From Kiritimatiellia bacterium (GTDB taxonomy: Bacteria; Verrucomicrobiota; Kiritimatiellia; RFP12; UBA1067), in assembly GCA_017520845.1 (NCBI GenBank), contig JAFXEU010000003.1:1-45609 (forward strand): a stretch of DNA of 45,609 bases. The letters are read 5' to 3'. Each line of letters opens with the position of its first letter. The first letter of the stretch is position 1. The position numbers and the translations under genes are program-made. Positions 42,476 through 45,609 of the stretch are shown in pieces. Below the pieces are notes generated by a model. The model was given only the letters and a program-made list of their open reading frames with translations, had not been told where the DNA came from and ran no database searches.

Positions 42476-43000
42476 ATGAAAAAGATTCTTGGACTTATCA
42501 TGAGCCTTACGATCATTGCCGCCGTGTGCGCGGGTGTCCTGGCTTATGTATCTAAACTGACCGAAGAGCCGATCGCCAAGGCCGCGGTCGAAAAAAAGGA
42601 ACGCGCGGCCAAAGCCGTGATGCCCGAAGGCGTCGTGTCCGTCGAGGACAGAAAGATCGCGTTCGTCGGCAAGGACGCTTCCGGGAAAATCATCGGTTAT
42701 GCTCTCGAGGGCATGGACTCCGGCGGGTACGGCGGCGATATCGTTCTCATGGTAGGCTTTAAGGCCGACAAGAAAACGGTCGTATGCTATAAGAAGCTCG
42801 TCGCCAACGAGACTCCCGGTCTCGGTTCCAAACTTGAATCGCCGGAGTTTTCGTCCCAGTTTGAAAACCGCCCGGCCAAGGCGCTTAAGGTTAAAAAGGA
42901 CGGCGGCGAGATCGAGGCGATCACGGCCGCGACGATAACTTCGCGCGCCGTCTGCAGGGCTATCGAGAATGCGCGTACAAAGCTCTCGGAGCTTGATTGA
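42476..43000 (+). CDS. rnfG: Rnf electron transport complex subunit G
   Basis: The FMN-carrying subunit of Rnf, anchored by one N-terminal helix (LGLIMSLTIIAAVCAGVLAYV). The 174-residue protein has YALEGMDSGGYGGDIVLMVGF, ETPGLGSK and the FMN attachment region ITAATITSRAV. The usual S-G-A-T is T-A-A-T, with the acceptor Thr153 retained. The same replacement style in rnfD suggests co-evolution with their flavin transferase. It is slightly short for the family. Confidence 0.9.
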   Translation: MKKILGLIMSLTIIAAVCAGVLAYVSKLTEEPIAKAAVEKKERAAKAVMPEGVVSVEDRKIAFVGKDASGKIIGYALEGMDSGGYGGDIVLMVGFKADKKTVVCYKKLVANETPGLGSKLESPEFSSQFENRPAKALKVKKDGGEIEAITAATITSRAVCRAIENARTKLSELD

Positions 43001-43001
43001 C

Positions 43002-43913
43002 ATGGCGAAGAAAAGCGCTTTTACAATAAATTTCGAATATTACCTTCTCAGGTTTTTCTGCGGATTCGTAAATCTGATTCCATATCGCGTCGCGATGGGT
43101 ATCGCCGCTTTTTTCGCCTGGACCGCCGTAAGGGTTTTTAAACTCCGCAGCAAGCGTACGATGGCGAGACTGAAAGGCGTATTTCCCGACAAGAGCGAGA
43201 GGGAACTTAAGCGTATCGCCTTCCGCAGTTTTGCGAACATCCTTCAGTCGGGCGTAGAGATGATCCGCGCCCCTCGGCTTACGCGCAGGTGGATGGACCG
43301 TCATGTCGTGGACGGAAAGCTCTACAAGGATCGTCTTCAGGCCTACGTCGACGAGGGGAAAGGCGTCGTGATTATGGTGCCCCATTCCGGAAACTGGTAT
43401 ATGGCGGCGTGGTCGATGGCCAAATACGGGCTCCCTCTTTTCGCGATCGCCGCGAAGCAGCGCAATCCGAAAATCAACGAATGGATGAAGCGCCAATACG
43501 GAGATATCGAGGTTGTCGAGAGGGGCAGCGCGAGGACGCTTGTGGAAATAAGGAAGAAACTCGAGGAAGGGCGCGCTTTCGCGATTCTTCCCGATCTGCG
43601 CGTAAAGGAACCGGACGTCGAGGTTGACTTTCTCGGCGGTAAGGCGAACGTTTCGCGCGGCGGCGCGATGTTCGCCGTCAAATGCGGTTCTCCCATAGTC
43701 GTCGCCGTCATGCGCCGCGAAAAGGGCAGGCATGTCTTCGATCATCTCGGAACGCTGCGCCCCGATCCGTCGGCGGCGGACAAAAAGGCCGAGGCCGCCC
43801 GTCTTACGAAGGAGGCGATGGCGCTTATCGACGAGAAAATCCGTCTTCATCCGGAACACTGGTTCTGGTACAACAAGCGTTGGATTTTAGAGCCGGTGCA
43901 TAAGAAGCCATGA
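43002..43913 (+). CDS. LpxL/HtrB-like lipid A acyltransferase
   Basis: A 303-residue inner-membrane acyltransferase of the LpxL/HtrB family, which adds secondary acyl chains to lipid A. One N-terminal hydrophobic segment (VAMGIAAFFAWTAV) is followed by MVPHSGNWYMAAWSMAKYGLP, FAIAAKQRNPKINEWM, GRAFAILPDLRVKEPDVEVDFLG and HPEHWFWYNKRW. The catalytic motif is normally H-x4-D/E, but here H128 is followed by Tyr133. Either the acid is supplied elsewhere or activity is altered. It starts two bases after the rnfG stop. Confidence 0.85.
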   Translation: MAKKSAFTINFEYYLLRFFCGFVNLIPYRVAMGIAAFFAWTAVRVFKLRSKRTMARLKGVFPDKSERELKRIAFRSFANILQSGVEMIRAPRLTRRWMDRHVVDGKLYKDRLQAYVDEGKGVVIMVPHSGNWYMAAWSMAKYGLPLFAIAAKQRNPKINEWMKRQYGDIEVVERGSARTLVEIRKKLEEGRAFAILPDLRVKEPDVEVDFLGGKANVSRGGAMFAVKCGSPIVVAVMRREKGRHVFDHLGTLRPDPSAADKKAEAARLTKEAMALIDEKIRLHPEHWFWYNKRWILEPVHKKP

Positions 43914-44737
43914 AGATTTTCAGGGCGGCGCTTTTTCTTGTTGTATTCGCATTCTCTGCCGATGCTTTTGCGGAGAAGGAGGGCGACTGGTCACGCGGAT
44001 ATTATGCAGAGCTGTCTACCTCGTCCTATCTCTTTTCTCTCGGCGGCGTACGCGCGGACCGGGCCGTCTGGTATCTTGAGGGGGACGTTATCCAGCGTTT
44101 GTCGTCGTACGGCCATATTCTGCTCGGGTACTGGGCTTTAAGCGATATTGAAAAGCCGGAAAACAAAGGCCGCCGTTCCAATCTTTATGAATCAGATCCC
44201 TATATCTTCTACGGTTATGATTGGGACTTCGCCGAAGGCTGGCGGTGGAGAAACCGTTTAGGATATATTCTTGTATGCGAAACCGGCTATGATAACGCCC
44301 AAATGGATACGTTCGCGGAATGGACCTATATGGGCGATTTTAAGTCGCCCTGGGTTGAGATATTCGGCCAAACCCGTGTTGTCGACACTCTCGGCACGTA
44401 TGTTCGCGTAGGCGCCAAGAAGAATTTTGTTCTGGTTGACGATACGCTTTCCGTAATGCCGCACATAGCGATGCACGGCGGTTCGAGAGGTTGGAACCGC
44501 AGGCGCTACGGTAATTACGTTTCCGGAAGATCTATCGGGCCCGGTCTAGGAACCGTAGAATACGGCGTCAGATTTCACGGGCCGCTGAAATGGGGGTTCG
44601 GCTGGTTTGTCGATTTTTGCGGTTACGATGCGATAGACTCCCGTACCCGCACCCAGATCCGCGAGCGCCGCGCGCGTGGCTCGACTATGAAGCTTGACGC
44701 GTTTTTCCTCTATTCAGGGTTGACGTGGGAGTTCTGA
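43910..44737 (+). CDS. Outer-membrane beta-barrel candidate
   Basis: A 275-residue protein with a signal peptide (LFLVVFAFSADAFAEKEG). The rest alternates hydrophobic and polar residues with many Tyr and Trp (IFYGYDWDFAEGWRWRNRLGYIL), and it ends in Phe (YSGLTWEF), as barrel proteins do for assembly. No family is recognised. The ATG overlaps the acyltransferase stop by four bases, so surface-lipid and outer-membrane functions may be linked. Confidence 0.7.
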   Translation: MKIFRAALFLVVFAFSADAFAEKEGDWSRGYYAELSTSSYLFSLGGVRADRAVWYLEGDVIQRLSSYGHILLGYWALSDIEKPENKGRRSNLYESDPYIFYGYDWDFAEGWRWRNRLGYILVCETGYDNAQMDTFAEWTYMGDFKSPWVEIFGQTRVVDTLGTYVRVGAKKNFVLVDDTLSVMPHIAMHGGSRGWNRRRYGNYVSGRSIGPGLGTVEYGVRFHGPLKWGFGWFVDFCGYDAIDSRTRTQIRERRARGSTMKLDAFFLYSGLTWEF

Positions 44738-44745
44738 TTCAAATT

Positions 44746-44774
44746 TTCACAACAAGGTGCAGATTTGGTATAAT
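44746..44774 (+). promoter_or_regulatory. Promoter for purE
   Basis: TTCACA at 44746-44751, a 17-base spacer and TATAAT at 44769-44774 with TG at 44766-44767. This is the closest match to consensus in the window. A leader of about 33 bases precedes the purE ATG. Confidence 0.75.
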
Positions 44775-44813
44775 GTAACTCAAGAAAACAAATGAAAAGA
44801 AAGGTTCTTTAAA

Positions 44814-45308
44814 ATGGCAGAAGCAGTTGTCGGTATTGTGATGGGCAGTGATTCCGATTGGCCTCTCGTTAAGAAAGCTTGCGAGACGCTCGATAAATTC
44901 GGCGTCGCTTACGAGACGCGCGTAATTTCGGCGCACCGTACGCCCGATGTCGCCATCGAATATTCTAAGACGGCCGAGGAGCGCGGTCTTAAGGTTATTA
45001 TCGCCGCAGCCGGCGGAGCCGCGCATTTGGGCGGAGTTCTCGCCGCGGCCACGGTTTTGCCCGTTATCGGAATCCCCGTCGCAGGCGGAGCGCTCAACGG
45101 ACTTGATGCGCTTTACGCGACCGTTCAGATGCCGTCTGGCGTACCTGTCGCGACCGTCGCCGTCGGTAGCGCAGGTCCTACGAACGCGGCGCTCCTGGCC
45201 GTTCAGATTCTCGGCACAGCCGATGCTCAGATGCGCGAAAAGTTCCGCCGTCACAAGGAGGAACTCAGGCGCAAAGTGGCCGAGGCCAACGATCGTATCC
45301 ACGCTTGA
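44814..45308 (+). CDS. purE: N5-carboxyaminoimidazole ribonucleotide mutase
   Basis: PurE class I, which converts N5-CAIR to CAIR in purine synthesis. The 164-residue protein has [22 protein letters not shown] with the catalytic His, [15 protein letters not shown] and [26 protein letters not shown], all family signatures. Length is normal. No other pur gene adjoins it here. It has its own strong promoter. Confidence 0.97.
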   Translation: MAEAVVGIVMGSDSDWPLVKKACETLDKFGVAYETRVISAHRTPDVAIEYSKTAEERGLKVIIAAAGGAAHLGGVLAAATVLPVIGIPVAGGALNGLDALYATVQMPSGVPVATVAVGSAGPTNAALLAVQILGTADAQMREKFRRHKEELRRKVAEANDRIHA

Positions 45309-45609
45309 TGGCGCGGTGATAACGGCGGTGAGGCTGTGATTTTTAGATTAGGTGCACCCTTATCCCGCTTTTTTGAATTGATGCACGCAAGGCCTTCGAG
45401 TCGGGGGCGATTCGGCGCTGGTGCTTGCTAAATCCGCGTCGGATACGCCGCGGATTTCCGGCGGAAAATCCGGGTCGACATCGATTTTGCGGCCTTTCTT
45501 TTTCGCCGCTTGGGTACGAATCACGCGCGCAAGCGCGCTTAGGCGAAAAACCGGCGCGTCAAAATCGGGTCTTTGCCGTTTTTTCCGCCGTCGCTGTGCA
45601 GGCTGCCGA
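45309..45609. other. Right-end spacer with an open minus-strand frame
   Basis: No gene is certain here. A minus-strand frame is open from the window edge (45609) down to a TAA at 45360-45362. It gives a basic C-terminal-like sequence including KKKGRKIDVDPDFPPEIRG. It could be the end of a gene that starts beyond the window. The TAA falls inside the GGGATAAGGGTG element that also occurs near base 130. Confidence 0.3.

Overview
The window looks like a chromosome segment of an anaerobic Gram-negative bacterium. My best guess is the PVC group (Verrucomicrobiota / Kiritimatiellota / Lentisphaerota). That is an inference from a fused SecDF, a bacterial V-type ATPase, Rnf-type subunits, mannonate dehydratase, a lipid A-type acyltransferase and an outer-membrane-barrel candidate together. 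No rRNA or tRNA gene is present to settle the taxonomy.

Core block 1 (1-13720) is all on the plus strand. It holds secDF, a hairpin terminator, prfB, a DUF721/DciA-like protein, an orphan family-5 solute-binding protein, tsaB, pyrH, frr, an anchored Pro/Ala-rich protein, a three-gene ABC-2 exporter, uxuA and rsmE.

The accessory block (about 13721-35250) interrupts the housekeeping sequence. Its left edge carries debris: a LivH-like N-terminus joined out of frame to the C-terminus of an ABC ATPase, a YhcG-type nuclease, a DUF4062 N-terminal fragment, a Sel1 protein and a second LivH-like N-terminus. From about 16211 to 25567 there is a visibly A/T-richer, tightly coupled operon. It opens with a 50-residue RiPP precursor candidate ending in WHTDAHTDSGGGWHTDAWKG. 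Two radical SAM enzymes follow, one with a clear SPASM region, then a HemW/HemN-like radical SAM protein with an unusual CX4CX2C motif. After these come an unknown protein, a membrane protein with a large soluble tail, a 19-residue hydrophobic micro-ORF, a P-loop kinase, a pentapeptide-like channel protein, a guanylate-kinase-like protein and a D-2-hydroxyacid dehydrogenase. I regard this as the most likely undescribed system in the window.

The next section (25600-34319) carries a degenerate receiver fused to an APH-like phosphotransferase, and an 820-residue protein of unknown family. On the opposite strand lie a small acidic protein and a soluble ClpN / ClpB-type AAA / FtsH AAA / M41 protease fusion. 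A metallophosphoesterase and an anchored hypothetical protein close the block.

Core block 2 (35289-45308) has V-ATPase subunits D, I and K (A, B and E are not in the window), a polytopic membrane protein, a secreted glycosidase, rnfD and rnfG without the other rnf genes, a LpxL/HtrB-like acyltransferase, an outer-membrane-barrel candidate and purE.

Many promoters share an extended -10 (TGNTATAAT). In several, the start codon lies so close to the -10 that the mRNA should be leaderless or nearly so.
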